From an uncultured Burkholderiales bacterium (GTDB taxonomy: Bacteria; Pseudomonadota; Gammaproteobacteria; Burkholderiales; Burkholderiaceae_C), in assembly GCA_903932865.1 (NCBI GenBank), contig CAIZHQ010000006.1, positions 124,001 through 188,000 on the forward strand: a DNA stretch of 64,000 nt. The letters are read 5' to 3'. Made by a program: the position numbers and the translations under genes. Every line of letters starts with the position of its first letter. Positions within the stretch are counted from its first letter, which is position 1. Positions 44,224 to 55,970 of this stretch are shown here, in pieces. The notes beneath the pieces were generated by a model. That model was not told the origin of the DNA. It was given only the letters and a program-made list of their open reading frames with translations, and ran no database searches.

Positions 44224-45777
44224 TTAAGCAAAGCTTTTCTTGAAAGCAGCCACAGCGGTGTGCAATTCGGCTTCTGCCTCTTTGTCCAGTGCTTTGGTGC
44301 TTTCGATCTTGGCCAGCAGAGCAGCGCACGAATCTTTCAAGTGAGCGTGCAAGCCATGCTCGAAAGCCAAGACCTTCTTGACGTCGATGTCGTCCATGAA
44401 GCCTTTGTTCACAGCAAACAAGCTGGCACCCATCAGGCTGATGGACAGTGGGCTGTACTGGGCTTGCTTGAGCAATTCCGTCACGCGAGCACCGCGGTCC
44501 AGTTGCTTGCGTGTGGACTCGTCCAAATCGGAAGCAAACTGCGCAAAAGCGGCCAATTCACGGTACTGGGCCAAGTCGGTACGGATACCGCCAGACTGGC
44601 CTTTGATGACTTTGGTCTGAGCCGAACTGCCCACGCGAGACACCGAAATACCGGCGTTGATCGCAGGGCGGATGCCGGCGTTGAACAAACTGGTCTCCAA
44701 GAAAATCTGACCATCGGTGATCGAAATCACGTTGGTGGGCACGAAAGCAGACACGTCACCGGCTTGGGTTTCGATGATGGGCAGAGCCGTCAAAGAACCT
44801 GTTTTGCCCGTCACAGCACCTTTGGTAAAGGCTTCGACGTAATCGGCGTTGACGCGGGCTGCGCGCTCGAGCAGACGACTGTGGAGATAGAACACGTCGC
44901 CAGGGTAGGCTTCGCGGCCTGGTGGACGGCGCAGCAGCAGCGACACCTGACGGTAAGCCACAGCTTGCTTGGACAGATCGTCATAAACGATCAAAGCGTC
45001 TTCGCCGCGATCACGGAAGTATTCACCCATGGTGCAGCCGGAGTAGGCCGACACGTACTGCATGGCAGCGGACTCGGAGGCGGAAGCGGCCACCACAATG
45101 GTGTACTCCATCGCGCCAGCTTGTTCCAGAGCACGCACCACGTTTTTGATCGACGAGGCTTTTTGGCCAATCGCGACGTACACGCAGGTCATGTTCTGAC
45201 CTTTTTGGTTGATGATCGCGTCGATCGCGACAGCGGTTTTACCGGTCTGACGGTCGCCAATGATCAATTCGCGCTGGCCACGGCCTACGGGCACCATGGA
45301 GTCGATCGACTTCAGGCCGGTTTGCATCGGCTGGTCCACCGATTTACGGGCGATCACGCCCGGAGCGACTTTTTCGATCACGTCGGTCATCTTGGCGTTG
45401 ATCGGGCCTTTGCCGTCAATCGGCTGACCCAGAGCATTCACCACGCGGCCAATCAATTCGGGGCCCACGGGCACTTCCAGAATACGGCCAGTGCACTTGA
45501 CTGTATCGCCTTCGGAGATGTGCTCGTACTCGCCCAAGATCACAGCACCGACTGAGTCACGCTCGAGGTTCAGGGCCAGGCCGAATGTGGCGATGCCATC
45601 GGCTGTGGATGGGAATTCAAGCATTTCGCCCTGCATCACATCGGACAAGCCGTGGACGCGAACGATACCGTCGGTCACGGACACCACAGTGCCCTGGTTG
45701 CGGATATCGGCGCTGGCGGACAGCCCTTCGATGCGGCTCTTGATCAGTTCAGAAATTTCTGCGGAATTGAGTTGCAT
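44224..45777 (-). CDS. atpA: F1F0 ATP synthase subunit alpha
   Basis: 517 aa. Walker [10 protein letters not shown] near 169, [12 protein letters not shown] context, and [21 protein letters not shown] (in part) as the family signature; arginine finger region follows near [11 protein letters not shown]. Non-catalytic nucleotide-binding subunit of F1. 27 bp before atpG. Confidence 0.97.
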   Translation of the reverse strand: MQLNSAEISELIKSRIEGLSASADIRNQGTVVSVTDGIVRVHGLSDVMQGEMLEFPSTADGIATFGLALNLERDSVGAVILGEYEHISEGDTVKCTGRILEVPVGPELIGRVVNALGQPIDGKGPINAKMTDVIEKVAPGVIARKSVDQPMQTGLKSIDSMVPVGRGQRELIIGDRQTGKTAVAIDAIINQKGQNMTCVYVAIGQKASSIKNVVRALEQAGAMEYTIVVAASASESAAMQYVSAYSGCTMGEYFRDRGEDALIVYDDLSKQAVAYRQVSLLLRRPPGREAYPGDVFYLHSRLLERAARVNADYVEAFTKGAVTGKTGSLTALPIIETQAGDVSAFVPTNVISITDGQIFLETSLFNAGIRPAINAGISVSRVGSSAQTKVIKGQSGGIRTDLAQYRELAAFAQFASDLDESTRKQLDRGARVTELLKQAQYSPLSISLMGASLFAVNKGFMDDIDVKKVLAFEHGLHAHLKDSCAALLAKIESTKALDKEAEAELHTAVAAFKKSFA

Positions 45778-45821
45778 GACTCGTTCCTTCTTTCTTTAAA
45801 TATGTCCGGTCTCGTTCCGCA

Positions 45822-46352
45822 TCAAGCGGTGAGGGCCGATTTCATTTGTTCCAATTGGGCCTTGACAGAGGTATCGAGCACCTCGTCACCCACCACCACA
45901 CGGATGCCACCAATCAAGGAGGCATCGAGTTCAACTGACACATTGAGCTTGCGCGCAAAGCGTTTCTCGAGCGTGGACGACAAATCGGCCAAGGCCGAAG
46001 CGTCAATGGGGAATGGGCTGTAGACCACCGCGTCAGCGGTGCCACTTTGCGCATTCACAAGGGCCCTGTACTGCTGTGCAACGACAGGCAGCGCACTGAG
46101 ACGGCTATTTTCGATCACCAGTTGCAGGAAATTCTTGCCAGCCTCGGGCAGTGCTGCGCGCAGCAAGCCAGAGATCAGATCGAATGCCTGCTCATCGGAC
46201 ACTTTGGGGCTGTCGACAAACTGTTGCAGTTGCGCGTTTTCGGCAATGGCCGCAAGTTCGTCCAGCCAAGCGGCCGTGCCAGCAAGGTCGGATGCCTGCG
46301 CTTTGAAAAGCGCCTCGGCATAAGGGCGGGCTATGGTAGCAAGTTCTGCCAT
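45822..46352 (-). CDS. atpH: F1F0 ATP synthase subunit delta
   Basis: 176 aa. Starts [19 protein letters not shown], the family's opening helix, and ends with a C-terminal [19 protein letters not shown]. It joins F1 to the peripheral stalk. 44 bp before atpA. Confidence 0.96.
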   Translation of the reverse strand: MAELATIARPYAEALFKAQASDLAGTAAWLDELAAIAENAQLQQFVDSPKVSDEQAFDLISGLLRAALPEAGKNFLQLVIENSRLSALPVVAQQYRALVNAQSGTADAVVYSPFPIDASALADLSSTLEKRFARKLNVSVELDASLIGGIRVVVGDEVLDTSVKAQLEQMKSALTA

Positions 46353-46374
46353 GGTCTTCTCTGGCTGGAGCTTC

Positions 46375-46845
46375 TTACAGCTCGGTCTTGAGGCGGCTCA
46401 GCAGATCAGCATGGACACCGACGTTGACTTCCTTGCGGAGAATCTGCTCGGCACCCTTGACGGCCAAAGCTGCAACCTGCTCTCGCAGACTTTCGCGCAC
46501 TTTGACAGCTTGCTGCTCGGCCTCGGCTTTTGCAGCAATGATGATCTTGTTGGCTTCTTCGGTGGCTCGTGCTTTGGCTTCTTCAACAATGCCATTGGCA
46601 CGGCGCTCGGCATCGGCCAAACGCGATGCGGACTCATTGCGCGACTGGGCCAATTCGGACTCCACACGCGCATTGGCATTGCTCAGTTCGGCTTTGGCTT
46701 TGTCTGCGGCAGCAAGACCGTCAGCGATTTTCAGTGCCCGTTCGTCAAGCGCTTTTGTGATCGGGGGCCACACGAATTTCATCGTGAACCACACCAAAAT
46801 CGCAAAAACGATCATCTGAATGAACAGAGTAGCGTTAATGTTCAC
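46375..46845 (-). CDS. atpF: F1F0 ATP synthase subunit b
   Basis: 156 aa. One N-terminal membrane helix ([18 protein letters not shown]) and a long charged coiled coil rich in Ala, Glu and Lys through the rest. Peripheral stalk. 22 bp before atpH. Confidence 0.96.
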   Translation of the reverse strand: MNINATLFIQMIVFAILVWFTMKFVWPPITKALDERALKIADGLAAADKAKAELSNANARVESELAQSRNESASRLADAERRANGIVEEAKARATEEANKIIIAAKAEAEQQAVKVRESLREQVAALAVKGAEQILRKEVNVGVHADLLSRLKTEL

Positions 46846-46881
46846 GGTTCAGTCCTTCTTCTAGGGGAAGAGGTGCGTGAA

Positions 46882-47139
<258 letters not shown>

Positions 47140-47181
47140 CTAAAGTGAGAGAAAAAAAGAAACAAGAAACAAAAAATGTCA

Positions 47182-48063
<882 letters not shown>

Positions 48064-48075
48064 TCACCAATCAGT

Positions 48076-48585
48076 TCAAAAAATAGTCGGTTTCGACTTC
48101 CGCTGCATATAGCCCAGCGCCATGGCCAGCCAATACACTTTGATCGTCACCACAAAGCCAGCCACCAGGGCAAGCCAGCTTAAATTCGAAATCACTTTTG
48201 GCGCCGCCAAGAGCAACGCCACAGTCAAGATGATCTTGACCAACTCCCAAAAGAACAAACCCAGCAAGACAGCTTTAGGCTGAATTTGCCGCATTTGTCT
48301 GCTCAAAGCCCTGATGAAAACCACAGCAGGGATCACAGCCGATGCACAACCCCAAGCCACAGATGCGGCCAAATGGAATTCTTGGGTGAACAATCCCGTC
48401 AACAACACCATCAAAGCGCCTATGCCTGTTTGCAGGAATAAGACATGCCAAGGTGAAGTTTGAGGATGGCTTAACCGCCAAGCCGCCGCCTCTTCGGCAG
48501 ACAAAGTCTTGAAATCATCATCCGAGACCTCGTCAGCACCTTCTTTAACTTGCGGATTGTTTTGCGATGATGCAATTTTGACCAT
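48076..48585 (-). CDS. atpI: ATP synthase protein I (assembly factor)
   Basis: 169 aa with four hydrophobic helices after a ~50-aa charged N-terminal tail (VKEGADEVSDDDFKTLSAEEA, in part). AtpI helps assemble the c-ring; its sequence is poorly conserved, so the call rests on size, topology and position as first gene of the operon. A -10 TATAAT lies upstream. Confidence 0.83.
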   Translation of the reverse strand: MVKIASSQNNPQVKEGADEVSDDDFKTLSAEEAAAWRLSHPQTSPWHVLFLQTGIGALMVLLTGLFTQEFHLAASVAWGCASAVIPAVVFIRALSRQMRQIQPKAVLLGLFFWELVKIILTVALLLAAPKVISNLSWLALVAGFVVTIKVYWLAMALGYMQRKSKPTIF

Positions 48586-48634
48586 CTCAAATTACAATCA
48601 GGTTACAGATCAGACAACTACCACAAAGCACAAA

Positions 48635-48640
48635 ATTATA
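48635..48640 (-). promoter_or_regulatory. -10 box of the atp operon
   Basis: TATAAT on the minus strand, 50 bp before atpI, with TGGG directly upstream. A -35 hexamer near the right distance is poor, so only the -10 is supported. Confidence 0.5.
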
Positions 48641-48776
48641 CCCAGAATCCCTTGTGTGCTCGATTTATTCACATCAATTTTTTGAGCTTTCATATGCCAA
48701 GCGCAGTCCCTGCGGCCACAATGGCCCACAACGTTGGCTGAGAATTTTTTTACCTACGCGAGATCAAGCGGTTTTC

Positions 48777-49223
48777 ATGTACGAATGGATTAAATTTTTC
48801 CACCTTGCTGCCGCTATCGTTTGGATAGGTGGCATGGCTTTGGTCATTTTGGCGCTGCGCCCCGTGGTCGTGGCTCAGATGGCACCGCCTGAGCGCTTGA
48901 CCCTGATGTTGGGCGTCTTGTCGCGGTTTTTCAACATGGTCTGGGTGTCGGTCGCTTTGATTTTGGCGTCGGGCTTGTGGATGCTGTCCATGACCGACAT
49001 GAAACTTGCCCCCCGAGGCTGGCACGCCATGTCGGGTCTGGGTGTCTTGATGTGCCTGATCTTTGCGCACATTTGGTTTGTCCCGTTTCAGCGCCTGAAA
49101 GCTGCCGTGTCGGCGTCCGACTGGCCTGCGGCAGGCAAGGCTTTGGGGCAAATTCACCCCATGGTGCTGACCAATTTCGCCTTGGGTTGGTTGGCGGTAT
49201 TGGCCGTGCTGGTGTGGCGTTAA
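48777..49223 (+). CDS. CopD-like membrane protein
   Basis: 148 aa from ATG 48777. Four membrane helices; the opening MYEWIKFFHLAAAIVWIGGMAL, with its conserved His and Gly, and VWVSVALILASGLWML match the small CopD/DUF2269-type family. Such proteins may bind heme or copper but are not characterised. Divergent from the atp operon; its stop is 25 bp before ybeD. Confidence 0.7.
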   Translation: MYEWIKFFHLAAAIVWIGGMALVILALRPVVVAQMAPPERLTLMLGVLSRFFNMVWVSVALILASGLWMLSMTDMKLAPRGWHAMSGLGVLMCLIFAHIWFVPFQRLKAAVSASDWPAAGKALGQIHPMVLTNFALGWLAVLAVLVWR

Positions 49224-49248
49224 TTTTGCAACCCGAACGTTATTCTCC

Positions 49249-49548
49249 ATGAGCGCCTCCACCACCCCTCCCAACGGCATTGACCCACGCAAAGACAGCC
49301 TGATTGAGTACCCTTCTGTCTTCCCGATCAAGGTCATGGGTGCGATGGTGGACGGCTTTGCTGAAGCCATGTGCCAAGTCGCCCTGCAGTTTGACCCCGA
49401 CTTTGACGCCCGCTCCATTGAATTGCGCCCCAGCAAGGGCGGCAACTATTTGGGCGTGACGCTCAACATCACAGCCACCAGCCGCGAACAACTCGACGAC
49501 CTGTACCGCGCACTGACCTCGCACCCGATGGTCAAAATCGTGCTTTGA
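49249..49548 (+). CDS. ybeD: YbeD/DUF493 family protein
   Basis: 99 aa. [25 protein letters not shown] and the C-terminal [11 protein letters not shown] follow the DUF493 ferredoxin-like fold. It is regularly placed before lipB and thought to be a regulator or chaperone of lipoate metabolism; evidence is thin. Two bases before lipB. Confidence 0.88.
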   Translation: MSASTTPPNGIDPRKDSLIEYPSVFPIKVMGAMVDGFAEAMCQVALQFDPDFDARSIELRPSKGGNYLGVTLNITATSREQLDDLYRALTSHPMVKIVL

Positions 49549-49550
49549 GC

Positions 49551-50213
49551 ATGAACATCCAGCTACTCGGGCGGGTGGATTACCTGCCCACCTACGAGGC
49601 CATGCAGGCCTTCACGGCTGCTCGGACAGCTGACACCCCGAATGCACTTTGGCTGTGTGAGCACCCCCCCGTGTTCACCCAAGGGCAGGCGGGTCAAGCC
49701 TCGCACCTGTTGGGGCCGGGCGACATTCCAGTGGTGCAGACCAACCGGGGCGGGCAAGTGACTTTTCATGGTCCCGGGCAGGTCATGGCCTACCCCTTGG
49801 TCAACCTGCAGCGCGCCGGTTACTACGTGAAGGAATATGTCTTCAAGCTCGAGGAATCGATCATCCGGACCTTGGCCCACTTTGGCGTCACCGGCCACCG
49901 CGTGGCGGGTGCACCAGGCATTTACATACGCTTGAATGACCCTTTCAGCCATGCGGCATTGGTGGGCCCGGCCTTGGCCAGCGACCCGTTCAAGGGGCTG
50001 GGCAAAATCAGTGCGCTAGGCATCAAGGTCAGCCGCCATTGCACTTACCACGGCGCGGCCCTGAACGTGGCCATGGACCTTCAACCCTTTGAGCGTATCA
50101 ACCCCTGTGGCCATGCCGGGTTAAAAACCGTGGACCTTTTTACAATCGGGGTAGAGACGACTTGGGACGAAGTCGCCCAGGTGCTGGCGAACCAACTCGC
50201 CGCCCGACTTTGA
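49551..50213 (+). CDS. lipB: octanoyl-ACP:protein octanoyltransferase
   Basis: 220 aa from ATG 49551 (a TTG at 49545 overlaps ybeD). The LipB motifs are present: [50 protein letters not shown] with the Lys, and NPCGHAGLK with the catalytic Cys. It moves octanoyl from ACP to E2/GcvH proteins, feeding LipA. Sits directly before lipA. Confidence 0.95.
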   Translation: MNIQLLGRVDYLPTYEAMQAFTAARTADTPNALWLCEHPPVFTQGQAGQASHLLGPGDIPVVQTNRGGQVTFHGPGQVMAYPLVNLQRAGYYVKEYVFKLEESIIRTLAHFGVTGHRVAGAPGIYIRLNDPFSHAALVGPALASDPFKGLGKISALGIKVSRHCTYHGAALNVAMDLQPFERINPCGHAGLKTVDLFTIGVETTWDEVAQVLANQLAARL

Positions 50214-50271
50214 AACACCGCCCCGAATTGACGCCCCTGACCCGCCGCTTTGCGACGACTGAAAGAAACCC

Positions 50272-51282
50272 ATGAGCAACACCCCCACCGAACGCCCAGT
50301 GGTTCGCGAAGCGCAAACCGTTGAGAACTACAACCCCATGGTCAAGCAAAAAGCGGCGGCAAAGCTCTCGCGCATCCCGGTCAAGGTCGAACCGGCCGAA
50401 GTGCTGAAAAAGCCCGACTGGATCCGCGTCAAGGCGGGCTCGCCCACCACCCGCTTTTACGAAATCAAGGACATTTTGCGGGCCAACAAACTGGTGACTG
50501 TGTGCGAAGAGGCCAGCTGCCCCAACATCGGCGAGTGCTTTGGCAAGGGCACGGCCACCTTTATGATCATGGGCGACAAGTGCACACGGCGTTGCCCGTT
50601 TTGCGACGTGGGCCATGGGCGCCCCGACCCGCTGGACTTGAACGAGCCCGACAATCTGGCCAAGACCATTGCACAACTCAAGCTGCAATACGTGGTCATC
50701 ACCAGCGTGGACCGCGACGACCTGCGCGATGGCGGCGCCGGACACTTTGTCGACTGCATTCGCAAAACGCGCGCGTTGTCACCGCAAACCCAAATCGAAG
50801 TGTTGGTGCCCGACTTCCGGGGGCGCGACGACCGCGCCTTGGAAATCCTGAAAGCCGCACCGCCAGACGTGATGAACCACAACATGGAAACCGTGCCCCG
50901 CCTTTACAAAGAAGCGCGCCCTGGCTCGGACTACCAGTTTTCGCTGACCCTGCTGAAAAAATTCAAGGTGCTGTTCCCGAGTGTGCCGACCAAGAGCGGC
51001 CTGATGGTGGGCCTGGGCGAAACGGACGAAGAAATCCTGCAAGTCATGCGCGACATGCGCGCGCACAACATCGAGATGCTCACCATTGGCCAGTACCTGG
51101 CCCCCAGCAACAGCCACCTGCCGGTGCGCCGCTACGTGCACCCCGACACGTTCAAGATGTTCGAGGCCAAGGCCTACGAAATGGGCTTTTCACACGCCGC
51201 TGTGGGCGCCATGGTGCGCAGCAGTTACCACGCAGACCAACAAGCCCACTCGGCGCACTTGAAATTGGCCGATCAGGCCTGA
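50272..51282 (+). CDS. lipA: lipoyl synthase
   Basis: 336 aa. Both iron-sulfur motifs are visible: the auxiliary cluster [13 protein letters not shown] (C78, C83, C89) and the radical-[11 protein letters not shown] (C104, C108, C111). It inserts two sulfur atoms into octanoyl groups to make lipoate. N-terminal ~45 residues are a longer tail than in E. coli. 58 bp after lipB. Confidence 0.96.
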   Translation: MSNTPTERPVVREAQTVENYNPMVKQKAAAKLSRIPVKVEPAEVLKKPDWIRVKAGSPTTRFYEIKDILRANKLVTVCEEASCPNIGECFGKGTATFMIMGDKCTRRCPFCDVGHGRPDPLDLNEPDNLAKTIAQLKLQYVVITSVDRDDLRDGGAGHFVDCIRKTRALSPQTQIEVLVPDFRGRDDRALEILKAAPPDVMNHNMETVPRLYKEARPGSDYQFSLTLLKKFKVLFPSVPTKSGLMVGLGETDEEILQVMRDMRAHNIEMLTIGQYLAPSNSHLPVRRYVHPDTFKMFEAKAYEMGFSHAAVGAMVRSSYHADQQAHSAHLKLADQA

Positions 51283-51324
51283 AGCCCCATTTTTTTGATC
51301 AAAACCACTTGGACCTTCAACACC

Positions 51325-52197
51325 ATGACCGATGCCAGCACTTACACCCCCCCCTCTGTGTGGACTTGGAACAAGGACAACGGCGGTCGCTTTGCCAACA
51401 TCAACCGCCCCATCTCTGGTTCGACGCACGAACAAGACCTGCCGCGCGGCCAACACCCGCTCCAGTTGTACTCACTGGGCACGCCCAACGGTGTGAAGGT
51501 GACGGTCATGCTGGAGGAATTGCTGGCCTTGGGCCACGCAGGTGCTGAATACGACGCTTGGCTGATCCGCATTCAAGAAGGCCAACAGTTCAGCAGCGGC
51601 TTTGTGGGTGTCAACCCCAACTCCAAGATTCCTGCGCTGTTGGACTGCAGTGGTGAGCAGCCCGTTCGGGTGTTTGAATCGGGCGCGATTTTGCTTTATC
51701 TGGCTGAAAAATTTGGTGCCTTGGTGCCCACAGACTCTGCAAAACGGGCCGAGTGCCTGTCATGGCTGTTCTGGCAAATGGGCAGCGCCCCTTATTTGGG
51801 CGGCGGGTTTGGCCATTTTTATGCCTACGCACCGATCAAAATCGAATACGCCATTGACCGATTTGCCATGGAAGTCAAACGCGAAATGGATGTGCTCGAC
51901 CGCCGCCTGTCCGAGCAGCGTTTCATCGCGGGCGACGACTACACCATCGCCGACATCGCCATCTGGCCTTGGTACGGCGCCCTGGCCAAAGGTCTGCTTT
52001 ACGGAGCGGGTGAGTTTTTGCAGGTGCAGGAATACACCCATGTTCAGCGCTGGGCCCATGAGCTCTCGCAACGCCCAGCCGTACAGCGTGGGCGCATGGT
52101 CAACCGGGTGATGGGCAGCCCAGAGTCGCAGCTGCACGAACGCCACGACGCCAGCGATTTCGACACCCGCACGCAGGACAAACTCAAGACGGCTTGA
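51325..52197 (+). CDS. yghU: glutathione S-transferase YghU-like
   Basis: 290 aa from ATG 51325. N-terminal thioredoxin-like domain (LYSLGTPNGVKVTVMLEELLAL, in part, after TGS-like GSTHEQDLPRGQ) and C-terminal helical GST domain (DYTIADIAIWPWYGALAKGLL, in part). The opening WTWNKDNGGRFANINRPISG is specific to the YghU/disulfide-reductase group, which acts as a GSH-dependent disulfide-bond reductase. 42 bp after lipA; converges with ptsI. Confidence 0.9.
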   Translation: MTDASTYTPPSVWTWNKDNGGRFANINRPISGSTHEQDLPRGQHPLQLYSLGTPNGVKVTVMLEELLALGHAGAEYDAWLIRIQEGQQFSSGFVGVNPNSKIPALLDCSGEQPVRVFESGAILLYLAEKFGALVPTDSAKRAECLSWLFWQMGSAPYLGGGFGHFYAYAPIKIEYAIDRFAMEVKREMDVLDRRLSEQRFIAGDDYTIADIAIWPWYGALAKGLLYGAGEFLQVQEYTHVQRWAHELSQRPAVQRGRMVNRVMGSPESQLHERHDASDFDTRTQDKLKTA

Positions 52198-52235
52198 GTT
52201 CAGGCATTCCTCAATGTCTTTGAGTCACGCCTGTG

Positions 52236-52253
52236 CCCGCTGTTTTCAGCGGG
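52236..52253. terminator. hairpin between yghU and ptsI
   Basis: CCCGCTG-TTTT-CAGCGGG, a 7-bp stem overlapping the ptsI stop. No strong T run on either side, so termination is only possible. Confidence 0.4.
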
Positions 52254-53994
52254 TCATGTAACTCGCCGGGTCATCGCTGCCCAACACCTGCTCAGCCCAC
52301 AGCGCCAGCTTGGCGCAATCCGAACGCAACACCTGTTGCTTGACCGACAGAATTTGCGAAGGGTGCATGGAGAAGCTGCGCAAGCCCAAGCCCAGCAACA
52401 GTCGAGTCATGGCCACGTCACCCGCCATCTCACCGCACACCGAAACGCTTTTGCCCTGCCGATGGCTTTCGGCAATGGTGTCAGCGATCAGGTGCAACAC
52501 GGCCGGATGCATGGGATCGTACAAATGCGCCACAGACTCGTCAGCGCGGTCAATGGCCAAGGTGTACTGAATCAGGTCATTGGTGCCGATGGACAAAAAG
52601 TCAAAGTGTTTGAGAAACAAGCGCAAAGACAAAGCCGCCGCCGGGATTTCGATCATGGCACCCAGCCGAACAGGGCCATAGGCCACTCCCCGGCGGTCTA
52701 ATTCTTGGCGTGCCTGATCGATCAGGGCCAAAGTTTGGCGAATCTCGCTGCCATGCGCCAACATGGGGATCAGTAAATTGACTTGGCCATGCGCCGCGGC
52801 ACGCAAAATGGCGCGCAACTGGGTCAGGAACATGGCCGGGTCGGCCAAGCACCAACGAATGGCCCGCAAGCCCAGCGCTGGATTCAAGTGCGACGCTTCA
52901 TGACGGGTGTCGTCGAGCGGTTTATCGGCTCCCACGTCCACGGATCGGATGGTCACGGGCAAACCATTCATGCCGTACACGGCGCGGCGGTAAGCCTGGT
53001 ACTGGGCTTCTTCGTCTGGCAAATGACCCTGGCGGCCCATGAACAGAAACTCACTGCGGAACAGCCCCACACCGACCGCACCGGCCGTGAGTGCGGCCAC
53101 CGTATCTTCGGGCATCTCAATGTTGGCCAGCAGCTCAATTTTTTGTCCGTCGAGCGTCACGGACGGGGTATGGCGCAAACGCGCCAGGCGCTCTCGCTCC
53201 AGATCCCCCTGTCGCTGCTTGAAACCGTAATCGGCCAAGATGATGGGTGAAGGGTCAACGATGACCACGCCCGCATCACCGTCGATGATGACCCAATCGT
53301 CTTGCTTGACCAGCTGGCTGGCGGTGCGCGCACCCACCACTGCAGGAATGTCCAGACTGCGCGCCACGATGGCCGTGTGTGAGGTCTTGCCGCCGACATC
53401 GGTCACAAAACCGGTGAAAACGCTTTGTTTGAACTGGAGCATATCGGCCGGCGACAGGTCGTGCGCCACCAACACAAGGGGCACATCGGTGTCGCCCAGT
53501 TGCAGCTCTTGCTGGGGCCGCTGGGGCCGCTTGGTTTGAGCCACCAGAGGCCCCGTGCCTTTGAGGCAGTGGAGCACCCGCTCGCCCACTTGTTCCATGT
53601 CGGCTTTGCGTTCACGCAGGTAGGGGTCTTCCATTTCCTCGAACTGGCGCACAATGATTTCAAGCTGACTGGTCAACGCCCACTCTGCGTTGTAGAGGCG
53701 GGTTTTGATCCATTGCACCACGCCAGAGGTCAACTCTTCATCTTGCAACAGCATCAGGTGCACGTCCAACAGCGCCGCCAATTCGTGCGGTGCATCTTTG
53801 GGCATGTCCAGTTGCAGACGCTTGAGCTCATCGACCACCGCATCGCGGGCCACACGCAATCGCTGAATTTCAGCGTTGGCTTGGTCCGGTGCCACAAAAT
53901 AGTGCGCCACATCCATCCGGCTGGAAGCCACCAAAACGGCACGCCCGATGGCGATGCCGCGCGCCACTGCCAGGCCATGGATACTGAAGGTCAT
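52246..53994 (-). CDS. ptsI: PTS enzyme I
   Basis: 582 aa. Phospho-His206 lies in DVGGKTSHTAIVAR; the C-terminal PEP-binding TIM barrel includes GVGLFRSEFLFMGR, LDTRHEASHLNP-type and FLSIGTNDLIQYTLAIDR with the cysteine motif SVCGEMAGDV. It takes phosphate from PEP and gives it to HPr. The last gene of a three-gene PTS unit; 3 bp after ptsH. Confidence 0.95.
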   Translation of the reverse strand: MTFSIHGLAVARGIAIGRAVLVASSRMDVAHYFVAPDQANAEIQRLRVARDAVVDELKRLQLDMPKDAPHELAALLDVHLMLLQDEELTSGVVQWIKTRLYNAEWALTSQLEIIVRQFEEMEDPYLRERKADMEQVGERVLHCLKGTGPLVAQTKRPQRPQQELQLGDTDVPLVLVAHDLSPADMLQFKQSVFTGFVTDVGGKTSHTAIVARSLDIPAVVGARTASQLVKQDDWVIIDGDAGVVIVDPSPIILADYGFKQRQGDLERERLARLRHTPSVTLDGQKIELLANIEMPEDTVAALTAGAVGVGLFRSEFLFMGRQGHLPDEEAQYQAYRRAVYGMNGLPVTIRSVDVGADKPLDDTRHEASHLNPALGLRAIRWCLADPAMFLTQLRAILRAAAHGQVNLLIPMLAHGSEIRQTLALIDQARQELDRRGVAYGPVRLGAMIEIPAAALSLRLFLKHFDFLSIGTNDLIQYTLAIDRADESVAHLYDPMHPAVLHLIADTIAESHRQGKSVSVCGEMAGDVAMTRLLLGLGLRSFSMHPSQILSVKQQVLRSDCAKLALWAEQVLGSDDPASYMTR

Positions 53995-53997
53995 GGC

Positions 53998-54267
53998 TTA
54001 CTCGCCTTCACCAAACTTGTCGTCGATCAAGGCCAACAGCGCCGTCAAGGCTTCATCTTCTCGCTCGCCCAGGGTCTCGACCATCACCTCACTGCCCAGA
54101 CCGGCGGCCAACATCATCACGCCCATGATGCTTTTGGCATTGATGCGCCGCTCACCCTTGCTCATCCAGACACCGCACGGAAAGCTGCCCGCCAATTTGG
54201 TCAACTTGGCCGAGGCGCGGGCATGCAGGCCCAGTTTATTGCTGATGGTCACGTTGGCTTGTGGCAT
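53998..54267 (-). CDS. ptsH: phosphocarrier protein HPr
   Basis: 89 aa. Active-site His15 in NKLGLHARASA and regulatory Ser46 in NAKSIMGVMML are both present, so it can be used by EI and, if present elsewhere, by HPr kinase. Overlaps the EIIA gene by 32 nt. Confidence 0.95.
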   Translation of the reverse strand: MPQANVTISNKLGLHARASAKLTKLAGSFPCGVWMSKGERRINAKSIMGVMMLAAGLGSEVMVETLGEREDEALTALLALIDDKFGEGE

Positions 54268-54679
54268 GTCTCTGTCCGGTTTGGTTTTGGGGTGCCGTGC
54301 TGCCCACGGGCATCACACCCTGGGTACCACCTGCTTGGGCGCGTGCAGCCAAGGCTTCAAGGCTTTCATGGCGGTAACACACGCTGCGCAGCAGCATGGG
54401 CAAATTGGCCCCGGCCACCAGGCGCGTGTGCAGCCCATCGCCCAGCTGCTGGGCCACGTTGCAGGGCGTGGCACCAAACACGTCACTGAGCAGCAACACA
54501 TCGGGCGTGTCCAGCGCTGCCATGGCTTCGCGCGCCAGGGCTAGGCTGTCTTCAGGCGTGTCATGGGGCAACACGTCCAATGCCCGCACGCCATTGGCGC
54601 AATCGGGGAACACGTGCAGGGCGCACTCGCGCAAAGCGGTGGCCAGGGGGGCATGGGCGATGATGAGGATGCCGATCAT
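54236..54679 (-). CDS. PTS EIIA component, mannose/fructose (EIIA-Man) family
   Basis: 147 aa. Fold of the EIIA-Man family with the phospho-His9 in LIIAHAPLATAL and the LLSDVFGATPCNVA segment. In betaproteobacteria this protein with HPr and EI forms a phosphorelay with no sugar permease nearby, probably regulatory. No EIIB or EIIC follows. It begins the unit and overlaps ptsH by 32 nt, which suggests coupled translation. The C-terminal ~30 residues (GSTAPQNQTGQRHATSQ, in part) are low-complexity and encoded in the overlap. Confidence 0.85.
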   Translation of the reverse strand: MIGILIIAHAPLATALRECALHVFPDCANGVRALDVLPHDTPEDSLALAREAMAALDTPDVLLLSDVFGATPCNVAQQLGDGLHTRLVAGANLPMLLRSVCYRHESLEALAARAQAGGTQGVMPVGSTAPQNQTGQRHATSQRDHQQ

Positions 54680-54689
54680 AGGACTTCGA

Positions 54690-55970
54690 TTATCGACGCT
54701 GCGCTGGTTTTTTCAGCATGAAGTAAGCCCATGAAGCCACCGATGTGACGCCGAAACAGGCCAGCGCCACCTGGTAGGCCTGGGCATTGGCCAGGCCCAG
54801 GCCGCGCCCGGCATCGACCAGCAAGCCGATGCCCCACTGCACCACAAAAATGCCTGCAAAAATCACCAAGTTGTAAGCCGACAAGGCGCGCCCGGCCAAG
54901 TGCGGTGGAAAAGCCATGCCCACGGCAGGCTGGGCCAGCGCCACGAAAGTGCTGCTGACGCAAAACAGCGCCACACCCACGGCCGCGGCGTCGCCTATGT
55001 CAGGGCCAGCCCCAACCAGGGCCGCGATGACCCCGAAACTCAAAGGCAGTCCCAAGGCAATCAGCCGCTCGACCGGGATGCCCCGGCGTGCCAGTCCCGG
55101 CGTGATCAAGCCCCACAGCCAAAAGGTGACCAGCATGGCCAGGTTGATGAGGAACAGCCCGGACGCTGCCTCAGACGCCGTCCAACCCGCCACCTGCGTC
55201 ATCCAAGGGCCTGCCCACAGGGTCTGGATGGCCACCATGCCGCCGTAGCTGAAAAAGCCGATCGGCGTCATGCGCCAAAAATAAGCGCTACGCCAGATTT
55301 CGCGGTAACTGCCATCGTCGTCAAATGGTGTTTGCAGCATGGTTACCGTGGACGTGGACTTTTGCCACACCGGCACCAACAAGGCGATCAACATCATGGC
55401 GATGGCGACCATCACGCCCAGCATCACAAACAGGGCGCGCCAGCCCCAAATGGGCATAAGCCACTGCACAGGCAAAGTGGCCGCCAGCATGCCCAAGGAG
55501 CCGGTCATCAGCATCCACGAGTTGGTTCGCAACTGGGTACTGGCGTCAAACCAACGCCGGTAACCCGTGAGTGGGGCCATCAAACAAGCACTCACGCCCA
55601 TGCCGCAAAGGACCCGTGCGGCCAGCAGGCCATGAAAACTGTCGGCCCACGAGAAAGCCAAACAACCCAGCACCGCGAAGCTCAAAAAAGCCAGGATGAC
55701 TTTTTTGGGCCCGTGTTGGTCCAGCCAGCGCCCCAAGGGCAACTGAGTCAGCGAAAAGCCCAAAAAGTAACCACCGGCCAGCAGACCCAGGTCCTGCGCG
55801 CTCAGGTTGAATTCGGCCGTCAAGGTGGGCGACAGGGTGGCGGTAATGGCCCGCACCAGGGCTGAGAAAAAATAGGCCAACGCAAAGGCCAGAAAGACAA
55901 CCACCGCCATGCGGCGCGGCAAGTGGTCGGGATGCGCCAAGGTGTTGCTGCTCATGGTGGTGGCGCTCAT
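54690..55970 (-). CDS. MFS transporter
   Basis: 426 aa from ATG 55970, whose first bases overlap the stop of the upstream lipoprotein gene (ATGA). Twelve hydrophobic helices; LGLLAGGYFLGFSLTQLPLGRWLDQHGPKK (in part) is the MFS loop 2-3 motif. Substrate unknown, though it resembles drug/metabolite exporters of the DHA1 type. It ends 10 bp before the PTS EIIA gene. Confidence 0.82.
   Translation of the reverse strand: MSATTMSSNTLAHPDHLPRRMAVVVFLAFALAYFFSALVRAITATLSPTLTAEFNLSAQDLGLLAGGYFLGFSLTQLPLGRWLDQHGPKKVILAFLSFAVLGCLAFSWADSFHGLLAARVLCGMGVSACLMAPLTGYRRWFDASTQLRTNSWMLMTGSLGMLAATLPVQWLMPIWGWRALFVMLGVMVAIAMMLIALLVPVWQKSTSTVTMLQTPFDDDGSYREIWRSAYFWRMTPIGFFSYGGMVAIQTLWAGPWMTQVAGWTASEAASGLFLINLAMLVTFWLWGLITPGLARRGIPVERLIALGLPLSFGVIAALVGAGPDIGDAAAVGVALFCVSSTFVALAQPAVGMAFPPHLAGRALSAYNLVIFAGIFVVQWGIGLLVDAGRGLGLANAQAYQVALACFGVTSVASWAYFMLKKPAQRR

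Noticed and set aside
44209..45555. 448-codon + strand frame over atpA
   Set aside because: Antisense shadow of a highly conserved gene.
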